64,000 bases of DNA from Chryseosolibacter indicum (GCF_018598585.1 NZ_JAHESD010000019.1:1-64000); one strand, 5' to 3'. Counted from the first letter of the stretch, positions 53,216 to 61,719 are shown. The notes: generated by a model from the letters alone, not told the origin. Made by a program: numbers and translations.

Positions 53216-53779
53216 TTACTTTCTTGCTCTTATTCTGCTTAAGCTAACCTGGGTTATCCCCAAGTAGTTCGCTAAATCACCGAGGCTAACTCTTTGTAGT
53301 AAATCATTTTGTTCCCGAATGAAATTATTATAACGAACTGTTGCATTTTCCTCAAGCATTTCACTTATCCGTTTCATCATGTTTATGGCAGCCATAGAAA
53401 CAAATTTCCTGTATAATCTCTCTATAGAATGATGAAGTTGACAAAGTGACTCAAAATCGGAATAGGTGAGGTAGGCTACTGTTGATGCCTCTAAGGCAAT
53501 GATGTCGTATGTAGACGCGCCTTGTGTGATGTAACTTTCCAATTGCGTGCAGATAGAACCTTCAGTAAAGAACTTCATAATAAACTCTTTATCTTCTTTT
53601 TTAAAAGATGTTTTTAAAAGTCCATGCTCAACAAAATAAAACCGGCTGCAAACCTGCCCGTTCTTTAACAAGTACTCGCCTTTCTCAAAAGTTTGTCTCC
53701 TTATCTTTTTTAACAGGTCGGCAGAAGCAGGATCATCAAGCCTTGATATAGAATGGCAAAATTCAATAAAGTTATTCAC
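53216..53779 (-). CDS. Crp/Fnr-family transcriptional regulator
   Basis: 187 residues: cyclic-nucleotide-binding-like domain (about 15-120; KGEYLLKNGQVCSRFYFVEHGLLKTSF) and a short winged HTH ending in SLGDLANYLGITQVSLSRIRARK. The recognition helix has Val where CRP and FNR have the DNA-reading Glu, so it should not read the same TGA-N6-TCA box. The protein stops right after this helix, as is usual for the many short Crp-like proteins of Bacteroidota. No iron-sulfur cysteine cluster of FNR type is visible. The HXXEE membrane protein gene lies downstream. Confidence 0.87.
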   Translation of the reverse strand: MNNFIEFCHSISRLDDPASADLLKKIRRQTFEKGEYLLKNGQVCSRFYFVEHGLLKTSFKKEDKEFIMKFFTEGSICTQLESYITQGASTYDIIALEASTVAYLTYSDFESLCQLHHSIERLYRKFVSMAAINMMKRISEMLEENATVRYNNFIREQNDLLQRVSLGDLANYLGITQVSLSRIRARK

Positions 53780-53834
53780 GATTCAATAGCGCAGCGTAAC
53801 AATATTCATATTATGGTTTTTCATCTGATGCTAA

Positions 53835-54416
53835 TTACACCTTCTCTTTATTGATCCATTTAGGAACGGCAGGCGCTACGTAGTTCCTCATCTTATCTAA
53901 AAGATCATCCATGCTACTACTCATTAACAACATCTGTTGATTTACGGATTTTAAGAAACCATTGTCAACCATGGTCTGAACCATTTGCATCAATGGATCA
54001 TAAAAACCATTTACATTCAAGATGCCAATAGGCTTTTTATGAAGACCAAGCTGTGCCCAGGTAAGCATTTCAAAGAACTCTTCCAGCGTTCCATATCCAC
54101 CGGGAAGTGCAATTACACCATCGGAGAGGTCGTTCATCCTGGTTTTGCGTTCGTGCATACTCTTAACGATAATCAACTCTGTTAGCCCCTCATGAGCAAT
54201 CTCTTTCGACTGTAGAAAATCAGGTAGCACGCCAATTACCTTCCCTCCTTCTTTTAAGGCTCCATCAGCAACAGCGCCCATAAGACCAACCTTCGCACCT
54301 CCATAAACCAGTTCTATGCCATTTTTAGCAAGTGTTTGCCCCAGTAGCATTGCTTGTTGCTCAAAGATCTTATCATTCCCAAAACTTGATCCGCAAAAAA
54401 CTGTAATCCGCTTCAT
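53835..54416 (-). CDS. LOG-family nucleotide phosphoribohydrolase
   Basis: 193 residues of the TIGR00730 Rossmann-fold group. Contains ITVFCGSSFGND, the GGAKVGLMGAVADGAL stretch and the signature PGGYGTLEEFFEMLTWAQLG (about residues 100-120, with an upstream MHERKTRM) that marks LOG-type 5'-monophosphate phosphoribohydrolases. Named for cytokinin activation in plants; in bacteria it splits the N-glycosidic bond of nucleoside monophosphates. It stands alone, with the regulator gene downstream and the divergent permease upstream. Confidence 0.92.
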   Translation of the reverse strand: MKRITVFCGSSFGNDKIFEQQAMLLGQTLAKNGIELVYGGAKVGLMGAVADGALKEGGKVIGVLPDFLQSKEIAHEGLTELIIVKSMHERKTRMNDLSDGVIALPGGYGTLEEFFEMLTWAQLGLHKKPIGILNVNGFYDPLMQMVQTMVDNGFLKSVNQQMLLMSSSMDDLLDKMRNYVAPAVPKWINKEKV

Positions 54417-54548
54417 TTTATTAGCTCGTTATAGGCCTTAAAACTAGTATTTTTAATTATTCCTTGGAGATTGAATGAATTAAAATATCCGATCATGCAT
54501 AATACTGTAACATTTTCTTTATAACATAGTCTTTAGTGAAGACATTTT

Positions 54549-55769
54549 ATGGTTATGATTAAGAAGATAACAAACTCTTTTCTACTTGCCTTTCAAAACA
54601 TCTACTCCCATTTCTTTCATACCATTTTATCGCTGTTAGGAATTGTTATCGGGGTAGCCTCTCTCGTATCCATCTTATCTTTAATAGATGGAATGGAAGA
54701 ATACGCACAGGAACAGATAACAAACACCACTTCACTAAAAGCAATTGTAGTGCAATCAGAAACAAACAATACCATTAACGGTGTATCTGTTCGTAAAGAC
54801 TCCGTTAAATATTTAACCTATCCTGATTTTAAAAGATTACTATCATCATTATCTCATCCTGCCAAAGGTTATCTCTTTCAACGAAAGGCAAAAGAAGTAA
54901 CATACTACACGCTGAAAACAGCAGCCTACAACACGGGCACCAACTATATTGATTCCAGTGCTGTTGTTCTGCATGGAAGGAAATTAACTTCAGCTGATCT
55001 AGAAAACGGCAAAGAGATCGGTGTTATTACAGAAGCCCTTGCCAACTCATTGGCAAAGCAACGACCAATAGAACATCTGATTGGTAAAAAGATAGAGGCA
55101 GGTGAACAATCATTGGAGATTGTAGGTATCATCCAATCTAAACGCGTACCTGGCCCTGAAGTATTTTATCCTATAACTTTAATCAACGCAAAAGAACTTA
55201 ACACAACACCTCCGTATGCTTTTATAGAGGCTGATCATGTGATACATGTTAATGCTTTAAGGGATGAGATTGATGCATGGCTGAAGAAGCGTTTTGCTGA
55301 TGAGCATGCATTTAGTGTTAAAAGCAATGAGATAAGAGCGAAACAAGCTGCACAGGGTTTTTTCCTCTTCCGCCTTGTAATGGGATTAATTGTAGGAATA
55401 TCAGTAATTGTAGGCGGAATAGGTGTAATGAACGTACTGCTGATTTCTGTTACAGAACGAACTTCAGAAATTGGTGTACGCAAAGCAGTAGGTGCATCAA
55501 AGGGTGATATTATTCTCCAGTTTCTTTCTGAATCGATAACCATATCTTTACTGGGCAGTTTTGTCGGACTAGTGATTGGAATACTAGCCACGCTAGCCAT
55601 TATTCCGATTATCCGATCGTTAACACAAGCTCCCTTTCAGGCTGCATTTACCCTAAATACTTTGGTTATTATTTCAACCATTGCTGTGGTTGTAGGAATA
55701 GTATTCGGAACATACCCTGCATTAAGGGCATCAAAGCTGGACCCGGTAGAGGCTATACGAAGAGAATAG
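54549..55769 (+). CDS. MacB/FtsX-type ABC transporter permease
   Basis: 406 residues: an N-terminal membrane helix (about 16-40), a large periplasmic MacB-PCD domain (about 50-265) and three C-terminal helices forming the FtsX domain with SVTERTSEIGVRKAVGAS and TYPALRASKLDPVEAIRRE at the end, both family signatures. An ATPase gene is not in the immediate neighbourhood, so the partner must be encoded elsewhere. Start ATG 54549 or 54555. It lies alone between the divergent LOG gene and the DUF6266-like gene. Confidence 0.88.
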   Translation: MVMIKKITNSFLLAFQNIYSHFFHTILSLLGIVIGVASLVSILSLIDGMEEYAQEQITNTTSLKAIVVQSETNNTINGVSVRKDSVKYLTYPDFKRLLSSLSHPAKGYLFQRKAKEVTYYTLKTAAYNTGTNYIDSSAVVLHGRKLTSADLENGKEIGVITEALANSLAKQRPIEHLIGKKIEAGEQSLEIVGIIQSKRVPGPEVFYPITLINAKELNTTPPYAFIEADHVIHVNALRDEIDAWLKKRFADEHAFSVKSNEIRAKQAAQGFFLFRLVMGLIVGISVIVGGIGVMNVLLISVTERTSEIGVRKAVGASKGDIILQFLSESITISLLGSFVGLVIGILATLAIIPIIRSLTQAPFQAAFTLNTLVIISTIAVVVGIVFGTYPALRASKLDPVEAIRRE

Positions 55770-56055
55770 GCAGGAATATTTCAGCGCAGTTTCTCCGTTT
55801 TTTCCTGCATTTGTAGTATCTTAGCAGACTCTCGATATAAGAAGTATAATTCTTTTACTTCGTTTGATCCCGTTAACAATAATGTGCTGCCCCGAGTGCG
55901 GGGAGACTGTACAAAGAGTGCAGGGAGACTGTACAATGTAGCCATAACGAGCTATAAAAAGCCATCAGAAGCTATAGCAACTTATTTTATAACTTTTAAC
56001 AGGATTGACAGTATTTGTCAAACGATCTATTTTTATTGCCTTGAAAAAAGATTAT
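55770..56055. other. 286-nt intergenic region with a 22-bp tandem duplication
   Basis: Apart from the duplication at 55894-55937, which is GC-rich, the region is AT-rich. A short reading frame crosses it at 55884-56069, but it runs through the duplicated segment and I do not support it as a gene. Confidence 0.45.
55894..55937. repeat. 22-bp tandem duplication
   Basis: Two adjacent copies beginning GAGTGCGGGGAGACTGTACA and GAGTGCAGGGAGACTGTACA (55894-55915 and 55916-55937), differing at two of 22 positions. Lies about 120 nt upstream of the DUF6266-like gene. Confidence 0.85.
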
Positions 56056-56583
56056 ATGGCAAGAATTAAAGTAAATTCCCTGGTAAACGGCCTCAGCGGT
56101 TCTATTGGAGGGCTCACGTTTCGTACCAGAAACAAGACAACTATTGTTTCCGGCAAGCTAAAAGCGCCGCGTAAGCAAAGTGCTGCACAACGTGCTAACC
56201 GAAATAAGTTTCAGGATGCATCGCTTCATGTAAAAACTGCGTTGTTAGATCCACAGCTTAAGACGCACTACATGCAATTGGCCGGCGAACTTGGATTAAC
56301 AAATGCATATACCGCCGCCATGAGTGAATACCTACGCAATGGGAAACTCTTGAATTTAGATTCGAAGAAACGTATACGTAAAAAAGGACGGAAGAATTCA
56401 AAAGCAACGAATTTTAAAATAGCACTGCTTTATGGTAATGGAAACACTGTTGAATCAGAACTTCCTTTCAATAAAGAAATTCAATTGCTGTTTTATAAAG
56501 TTTTTAAGAATAGTAATGGTAAAAAACCGATGAGGATCCGTTTGTCTCAGGGTGACAGTGTGATTTATTTGAGTAAGGATTGA
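56056..56583 (+). CDS. DUF6266-like basic protein of unknown function
   Basis: 175 residues from ATG 56056 (frame open to 56005). N-terminus MARIKVNSLVNGLSGSIGGLTF followed by basic RTRNKTTIVSGKLKAPRKQ and QRANRNKFQDA. This SG.IG..F...G.....P...S..Q..QR..F arrangement is shared with small Bacteroidota proteins of the DUF6266 type, some of which sit in phage-like or conjugative regions. The rest is basic (KKRIRKKGRKN) and beta-rich. No phage gene neighbours it here. Function unknown. Confidence 0.6.
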   Translation: MARIKVNSLVNGLSGSIGGLTFRTRNKTTIVSGKLKAPRKQSAAQRANRNKFQDASLHVKTALLDPQLKTHYMQLAGELGLTNAYTAAMSEYLRNGKLLNLDSKKRIRKKGRKNSKATNFKIALLYGNGNTVESELPFNKEIQLLFYKVFKNSNGKKPMRIRLSQGDSVIYLSKD

Positions 56584-56727
56584 TTTACGGGAACGGAGAT
56601 GGGCATGAAGCATTGAATTAAACAGAAAAGTATAAAATACTTCCCTTGTTCATCCCTTAAAGAGATTGCTTTGACCTGCTCGCATTCTACATTGGCTACG
56701 TCCTCTCAAAGAGCATACTTCAACAAG

Positions 56728-56756
56728 TAAAAAAACAGGTCTTAAACAAAGACCTG
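56728..56756 (-). terminator. Minus-strand terminator-like hairpin upstream of ccoNO
   Basis: Perfect 8-bp stem CAGGTCTT/AAGACCTG with loop AAACA. On the minus strand it is followed by seven Ts; on the plus strand it has no T-run. No gene is found on the minus strand on either side, and the plus-strand right arm overlaps the left half of operator site C. Confidence 0.55.
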
Positions 56757-56768
56757 ACAAAAATCAGT
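56753..56768. promoter_or_regulatory. CRP/FNR-type operator (site C) upstream of ccoNO
   Basis: CCTGACAAAAATCAGT: TGA-N6-TCA, right half TCAGT matching TCAGG at four of five positions. The first 14 bases are identical to site B. Centre 51.5 bp before the TACTTTTA element. Confidence 0.65.
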
Positions 56769-56811
56769 TTTCGATCTAACGACCATCATGTAGAGACTTT
56801 GGAGGGAGTTC

Positions 56812-56819
56812 TACTTTTA
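56812..56819 (+). promoter_or_regulatory. Likely -7 element (TACTTTTA) of the ccoNO operon
   Basis: TAnnTTT with A in the last consensus position. It starts exactly 51.5 bp after the centre of site C, the same distance as at ldhA and usp. The ATG of ccoNO follows 39 nt later. Confidence 0.5.
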
Positions 56820-56858
56820 ACACTGTAAAATTATCAGTGCTAAACCCTGGCCAAAGCT

Positions 56859-58985
56859 ATGGAAATCGAAAAATTCAGTTACGACAACAAGATTGTAAAA
56901 GCATTCATGATAGCCACCGTTGTGTTCGGATTGGTTGGAATGCTGGTCGGACTTACAGCAGCTATACAGCTCGTGTATCCGATCTTTAACTTCGACACGC
57001 AATACACCTCTTTTGGTCGTATTCGCCCTCTTCACACCAATGCTATTATCTTTGCTTTCGTAGGAAATGCAATGTTTGCTGGGGTGTATTACTCCATGCA
57101 GCGTTTACTTAAGACGCGCATGTTCAGCGATACACTTAGCTGGATACATTTCTGGGGATGGCAACTTATTATTCTTGCCGCAGCTATAACGTTGCCTCTG
57201 GGTATGACTACATCAAAGGAATACGCAGAGTTAGAGTGGCCTATCGATATCGCCATAACAGTAATATGGGTGGTATTCGGCTGGAATATGATTGGCACCA
57301 TCATTAAACGCAGAGAACGCCATATGTACGTGGCTATCTGGTTCTATATCGCAACATTTGTAACGGTAGCCGTATTGCACGTAGTTAACTCATTTGAGAT
57401 GCCAGTGTCATTCTTTAAGAGTTACTCATGGTATGCAGGTGTTCAGGATGCATTAGTACAATGGTGGTATGGCCACAACGCGGTTGCATTCTTCCTAACA
57501 ACGCCTTTCCTCGGAATTATGTACTACTACCTGCCGAAAGCAGCTAACAGACCCGTTTACTCTTACAGACTTTCAATCATTCACTTCTGGTCACTGATCT
57601 TCATCTATATCTGGGCAGGGCCTCACCACTTACTATATACTTCACTTCCTGACTGGGCGCAATCTCTTGGCGTAGTGTTCTCCATCATGCTTATAGCTCC
57701 ATCATGGGGTGGCATGCTTAACGGATTGATGACGCTTCGCGGTGCCTGGGACCGAGTTCGTGAAGATCCTGTTTTGAAATTTATGGTTGTTGCTGTTACT
57801 GCTTACGGTATGGCAACCCTTGAAGGGCCACTCTTATCGCTGAAAAACGTAAACGCAATAGCGCACTTTACAGACTGGATTGTTGCGCACGTACACGTAG
57901 GCGGTTTAGGCTGGAATGGTTTCATGATCTTCGCTGTGCTCTACTGGGTAGTGCCACGCATGTGGAATACACCACTTTACTCTACAAAACTTGCTAACGT
58001 ACACTTCTGGCTTGGTACACTTGGTATTATCTTCTACGCACTGCCCATGTACGTATCGGGCGTTGTACAAAGCCTCATGTGGAAGGAATTCAATCCTGAA
58101 GGTTTCCTTGTATACAAGAACTTCCTTGAAACAACGGTACAGGTACTACCCCTTCACGCTTTGCGGGCAATTGGTGGCGCATTATACCTGACAGGTGCTT
58201 TCATCATGACCTATAACCTGATCAAAACAGCTAAAGCAGGTTCTTTTGTAGCAAACGAAGAAGCAGAAGCTGCACCTTTAGTAAAAGAATATGTAGAAAG
58301 AACAGGTGGCTGGCACCACAGACTATTGGAGCATAAGCCTGTGTTATTTACTGTGCTTACACTGATTGCGATACTTATCGGAGGATTTATTGAAATGATT
58401 CCGACGTTCCTGATTAAATCCAACATTCCTACTATTACAAGTGTACAACCGTATACACCGCTCGAGCTTCATGGTCGCGACTTATACATCAGAGAAGGTT
58501 GTGTGAGCTGTCATACGCAAATGGTAAGACCTTTCCGTTCAGAGACTGAACGTTATGGTGAGTATTCAAAAGCAGGAGAATTTGTTTATGATCACCCTTT
58601 CCTCTGGGGATCAAAACGCACCGGTCCTGATCTTCACCGTGTTGGTGCTAAATATTCAAACAGCTGGCACTACAACCACATGCTTGCTCCGGATGCAGTA
58701 TCAACAGGATCAATCATGCCAGCATACCCATGGTTGTTCGAGCAGATGATTGACAAAGGTGAAACACCAGGTAAGATAACTGCTCTTCGCAAAGTAGGCG
58801 TACCATATCCAGATGGATATGAAAACGAATCCAACGATGATCTTGAAAAACAAGCTGCAAAAATTACAGAAAGCTTAAAAGCTGATGGTATTGAAGTAGC
58901 CGATGACGCCGAGATCATAGCGCTGATCGCATACCTGCAAAGACTTGGAACAGACATTAAAGGAGAAAAAACAGCAGAGAAATAG
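56859..58985 (+). CDS. ccoN: Fused cbb3-type cytochrome c oxidase subunits I and II (CcoNO)
   Basis: Terminal oxidase core reducing oxygen to water, high-affinity type. 708 residues. The CcoN part (about 1-480) has twelve membrane segments with the haem and copper histidines in RPLHTNAIIFAF, WWYGHNAVAFF, WAGPHHLLYT and HFTDWIVAHVHVGG. The CcoO part follows a membrane anchor (about 495-520, KPVLFTVLTLIAILIGGFIEM) and has one c-type haem site CVSCH at residues 548-552 with REGC and a Met ligand in the later GSIMPAYPWLF. Fusion of CcoN and CcoO is known for Bacteroidota. Operator site C lies 91 nt upstream of the ATG. Confidence 0.95.
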   Translation: MEIEKFSYDNKIVKAFMIATVVFGLVGMLVGLTAAIQLVYPIFNFDTQYTSFGRIRPLHTNAIIFAFVGNAMFAGVYYSMQRLLKTRMFSDTLSWIHFWGWQLIILAAAITLPLGMTTSKEYAELEWPIDIAITVIWVVFGWNMIGTIIKRRERHMYVAIWFYIATFVTVAVLHVVNSFEMPVSFFKSYSWYAGVQDALVQWWYGHNAVAFFLTTPFLGIMYYYLPKAANRPVYSYRLSIIHFWSLIFIYIWAGPHHLLYTSLPDWAQSLGVVFSIMLIAPSWGGMLNGLMTLRGAWDRVREDPVLKFMVVAVTAYGMATLEGPLLSLKNVNAIAHFTDWIVAHVHVGGLGWNGFMIFAVLYWVVPRMWNTPLYSTKLANVHFWLGTLGIIFYALPMYVSGVVQSLMWKEFNPEGFLVYKNFLETTVQVLPLHALRAIGGALYLTGAFIMTYNLIKTAKAGSFVANEEAEAAPLVKEYVERTGGWHHRLLEHKPVLFTVLTLIAILIGGFIEMIPTFLIKSNIPTITSVQPYTPLELHGRDLYIREGCVSCHTQMVRPFRSETERYGEYSKAGEFVYDHPFLWGSKRTGPDLHRVGAKYSNSWHYNHMLAPDAVSTGSIMPAYPWLFEQMIDKGETPGKITALRKVGVPYPDGYENESNDDLEKQAAKITESLKADGIEVADDAEIIALIAYLQRLGTDIKGEKTAEK

Positions 58986-59097
58986 ATACTGGATTCTGGA
59001 TGCTCGATTCTGGTATCTAGAATCTGGAATCTAGAATCTAGAATCTAGCATCTAGAATCCCAGCATCTAGAATCAACCACATTTAATACTTACTACC
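58986..59097. repeat. Heptamer TCTAGAA tandem repeat between ccoNO and ccoQ
   Basis: From 59016 to 59057 six 7-bp units run head to tail (TCTAGAA, TCTGGAA, TCTAGAA, TCTAGAA, TCTAGCA, TCTAGAA), and one further copy lies at 59066-59072. Less regular GATTCTGG sequences precede them. TCTAGA is self-complementary, so the transcript can fold in many ways. This is the only long gap in an otherwise tightly spaced operon. Confidence 0.85.
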
Positions 59098-59292
59098 ATG
59101 TATAAGAACGTCCTTCAAAGTATAGAAAACATCGCCATCTGGCCTGTAATATCATTCGTAATCTTCTTTATCTTCTTCCTATGTCTGCTGTTGTGGGTAT
59201 TTACAACGGACAAAAAGTTAATTGAAAAGATGAAAGCACTGCCTATGGAAGATGCTTCTGTAGAAAACCAAACTACCACAGCCAAAAAATAA
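59098..59292 (+). CDS. ccoQ: cbb3-type oxidase subunit CcoQ
   Basis: 64 residues with one membrane helix (WPVISFVIFFIFFLCLLLWVF) and a short polar tail rich in Thr and Lys. Size, topology and place between ccoNO and ccoP identify it as CcoQ, which stabilises the oxidase complex. Separated from ccoNO by the heptamer repeat region and only 4 nt from ccoP. Confidence 0.85.
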   Translation: MYKNVLQSIENIAIWPVISFVIFFIFFLCLLLWVFTTDKKLIEKMKALPMEDASVENQTTTAKK

Positions 59293-59296
59293 GTAT

Positions 59297-60214
59297 ATGA
59301 AAAGGACACTATCCATTTTTATCACCCTTCTGTTTCCATTAGGTGCATTTGCACAGGAACAGAAAAGCTTTTGGGATGACCCGATAAACAGTCCGATGCT
59401 CCCGCTCTACCTGGTAACTACATTCGTATTTATCGTTATAATATTGGTAGGTGCCGTAGCATTGTATCTCATCAAGGTGCTGAATATGCTTACTGAGCAA
59501 GCTGAAAAAGAAAGAGCACAAAAACTTGGTGTCGTTTACGTACCAAGACCAAACTGGTGGAGCAGATTCTCGCAGAAGATGAATGCCTCGGTGCCGGTAG
59601 AACAGGAAAAAGATATTGAACTTCATCACAGTTATGATGGAATTAAAGAACTGGATAATCACTTGCCTCCCTGGTGGAAATGGTTGTTCTACGGAACAAT
59701 CGGATGGAGTGTTGTTTACCTGGTTGTATACCACTTCTCGGCTACACTTCCTTTACAGTTACAGGAGTATGAAAATGAAGTAGCTGTTGCAGAAGAACAA
59801 GCCAGAATATTTAAAGCATCTCAGCCACAGGAAGCCATTGATGAAAATCAACTAGTGTTTGCAAAGGACGCGGCAATCATTGAGAAAGGAAAATCAGTAT
59901 TTATGAATAACAACTGTGCCTCTTGCCATAGAAATGATGGTGGCGGGAACACCATCGGACCGAATCTTACGGATGAATACTGGTTGCATGGCGGAGATGT
60001 GAAACAAGTGTTTCTTACAGTAAAAAATGGTGTAGTTGAGAAAGGTATGCCAGCGTGGGGTAAAGTGTTAAGCCCACAGGATGTAAGAGATGTGACATTC
60101 TTCATCTTAAGCTTGCAAGGAAGCAACCCAGCAAATGCAAAGGCACCACAAGGCGAGCTCTTTAAACAGAAAGCAATAGCCAGCGATACTACAAACGCGC
60201 AGGCCTCTCTTTAA
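59297..60214 (+). CDS. ccoP: cbb3-type oxidase subunit III (CcoP), mono-haem
   Basis: Carries electrons into the oxidase. 305 residues: signal peptide or first helix (residues 1-19, ending GAFAQ), a membrane helix (about 36-58), an FixP_N-type region DGIKELDNHLPPWWKWLFYG followed by a second helix, and one cytochrome c domain (about 190-275) with haem motif CASCH at residues 207-211 and a Met ligand region GMPAWG. Proteobacterial CcoP has two CxxCH motifs; here only one is present, as known for Bacteroidota. It lies 4 nt after ccoQ and 17 nt before ccoG. Confidence 0.93.
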   Translation: MKRTLSIFITLLFPLGAFAQEQKSFWDDPINSPMLPLYLVTTFVFIVIILVGAVALYLIKVLNMLTEQAEKERAQKLGVVYVPRPNWWSRFSQKMNASVPVEQEKDIELHHSYDGIKELDNHLPPWWKWLFYGTIGWSVVYLVVYHFSATLPLQLQEYENEVAVAEEQARIFKASQPQEAIDENQLVFAKDAAIIEKGKSVFMNNNCASCHRNDGGGNTIGPNLTDEYWLHGGDVKQVFLTVKNGVVEKGMPAWGKVLSPQDVRDVTFFILSLQGSNPANAKAPQGELFKQKAIASDTTNAQASL

Positions 60215-60231
60215 GAAATAACAGAAACAAA

Positions 60232-61719
60232 ATGGAAGGTGCAGTAAAATATAATATTCGAAAAGAAAGGCTTGGGAACAAGCAGGAAAGCTCGTGGGGA
60301 ACTCAGGCCGAAGAAGCATTCAGAAATACAATTGCCACCGTAGACGAAAAGGGTAAACGTATCTGGATACATCCGAACAAACCTTCCGGCAAGTATCACC
60401 AATGGCGTATTGCCGTTACCGTTGTACTCCTTTCCATTTTGTTTGCAGGACCTTTTCTCAAGATTAACGGACAGCCCTTTCTTTTACTCAATGTATTTGA
60501 AAGGAAGTTTGTGATACTCGGGCAGGCATTCTGGCCACAGGATTTTTTCCTTCTCGCTATTGTCATGATCACATTCTTCGTATTCATCATTTTGTTTACA
60601 GTAGTATTTGGTCGCGTGTGGTGCGGTTGGATGTGTCCCCAGACACTGTTCATGGAAATGGTGTTCAGAAAGATAGAATATTTGATTGAAGGAGATGCTC
60701 CCGCGCAAAGAAGGTTAGCAAAAGAGCCATGGAACTTTAACAAGGTCTGGAAGAAGACATTAAAGCACACCATCTTTATTATTATCTCATTGCTGATCTC
60801 GCACACAGCAATGGCTTACCTGATCGGCATAGATCAGACATTATCTATCATAAACCACTCTCCTTCTGAAAACATAGCAGGATTTATAGGCTTGGTAGCC
60901 TTCACTGGTATCTTCTATGGCCTATTTGCAAAATTTCGCGAGCAGGCATGTATTGCAGTTTGCCCTTATGGAAGGCTGCAAGGAGTTTTACTCACGAAAG
61001 AGTCAATAGTAGTAGCGTACGATTGGTTACGCGGGGAGCCCCGTGGGAAAATGAAAAAGAACCAGGCTGAAAAAACAAGTACGGGCGACTGTATTGATTG
61101 TAAACTTTGTGTGCATGTATGCCCTACCGGAATAGACATACGCAACGGTACACAACTTGAATGTGTAAACTGCACCGCTTGCATTGATGCTTGTGACCAG
61201 GTGATGCTTAAGATCGGCAAGCCGAAAGGATTGATAAGATATGCTTCCTATAATTCAATTAAAGATGGTATTGCAAAGATTATAACAACAAGAGTGATAG
61301 GATACTCATTTGTATTATTGATCCTCATGGGCATTTTAAGTTTTGCGCTTATTACCAGATCAGATGTTGAAACTACGGTATTAAAAGTACCAGGCACATT
61401 ATACCAGCGTGAACCAGGATACATCACGAACCTGTATAATGTTGAATTCGTCAATAAAACTTTTGAAAAACTAAGTGTAGAGGTGAAAGTAGAATCTCCT
61501 GCAACTGCAGAGTTTAACAAGGTTGATGGAAAGCAGATTATAATTCCGGCAGAGGGGATAGCGAAAAGTGTATACTTTATCAGAATACCTGAAGAAGATG
61601 TTACCAATGCACGCACGGTTGTCAAACTTGGCATATATCATAATGGAAAGAAAATAGAAACAGTTAAGGCCAAATTTATTGGCCCAGTAAGTAAGGCTTC
61701 AGACGCAAAAAGAAATTAA
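60232..61719 (+). CDS. ccoG: cbb3 oxidase accessory protein CcoG (RdxA/FixG)
   Basis: 495 residues. Several membrane helices in the first half, with the CGWMCPQTLFMEMVFRKIE loop; a ferredoxin-like double [4Fe-4S] region at about 287-325 (CIDCKLCVHVCPTGIDIRNG and CVNCTACIDACDQ); and a C-terminal IgG-like domain in the periplasm. CcoG is a Cu(II) reductase that helps supply copper to the cbb3 oxidase. Standard place behind ccoP and before ccoH. Confidence 0.95.
   Translation: MEGAVKYNIRKERLGNKQESSWGTQAEEAFRNTIATVDEKGKRIWIHPNKPSGKYHQWRIAVTVVLLSILFAGPFLKINGQPFLLLNVFERKFVILGQAFWPQDFFLLAIVMITFFVFIILFTVVFGRVWCGWMCPQTLFMEMVFRKIEYLIEGDAPAQRRLAKEPWNFNKVWKKTLKHTIFIIISLLISHTAMAYLIGIDQTLSIINHSPSENIAGFIGLVAFTGIFYGLFAKFREQACIAVCPYGRLQGVLLTKESIVVAYDWLRGEPRGKMKKNQAEKTSTGDCIDCKLCVHVCPTGIDIRNGTQLECVNCTACIDACDQVMLKIGKPKGLIRYASYNSIKDGIAKIITTRVIGYSFVLLILMGILSFALITRSDVETTVLKVPGTLYQREPGYITNLYNVEFVNKTFEKLSVEVKVESPATAEFNKVDGKQIIIPAEGIAKSVYFIRIPEEDVTNARTVVKLGIYHNGKKIETVKAKFIGPVSKASDAKRN

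Noticed and set aside
55884-56069. Plus-strand 61-codon frame before the DUF6266-like gene
   Set aside because: It consists largely of the translated 22-bp duplication and overlaps the start of the following real gene in another frame.
56817-57035. Minus-strand frame opposite the 5' end of ccoNO as the gene belonging to the minus-strand terminator
   Set aside because: It is the mirror of the strongly coding CcoN N-terminus and shows no protein-like pattern; antisense RNA remains possible but not a protein gene.
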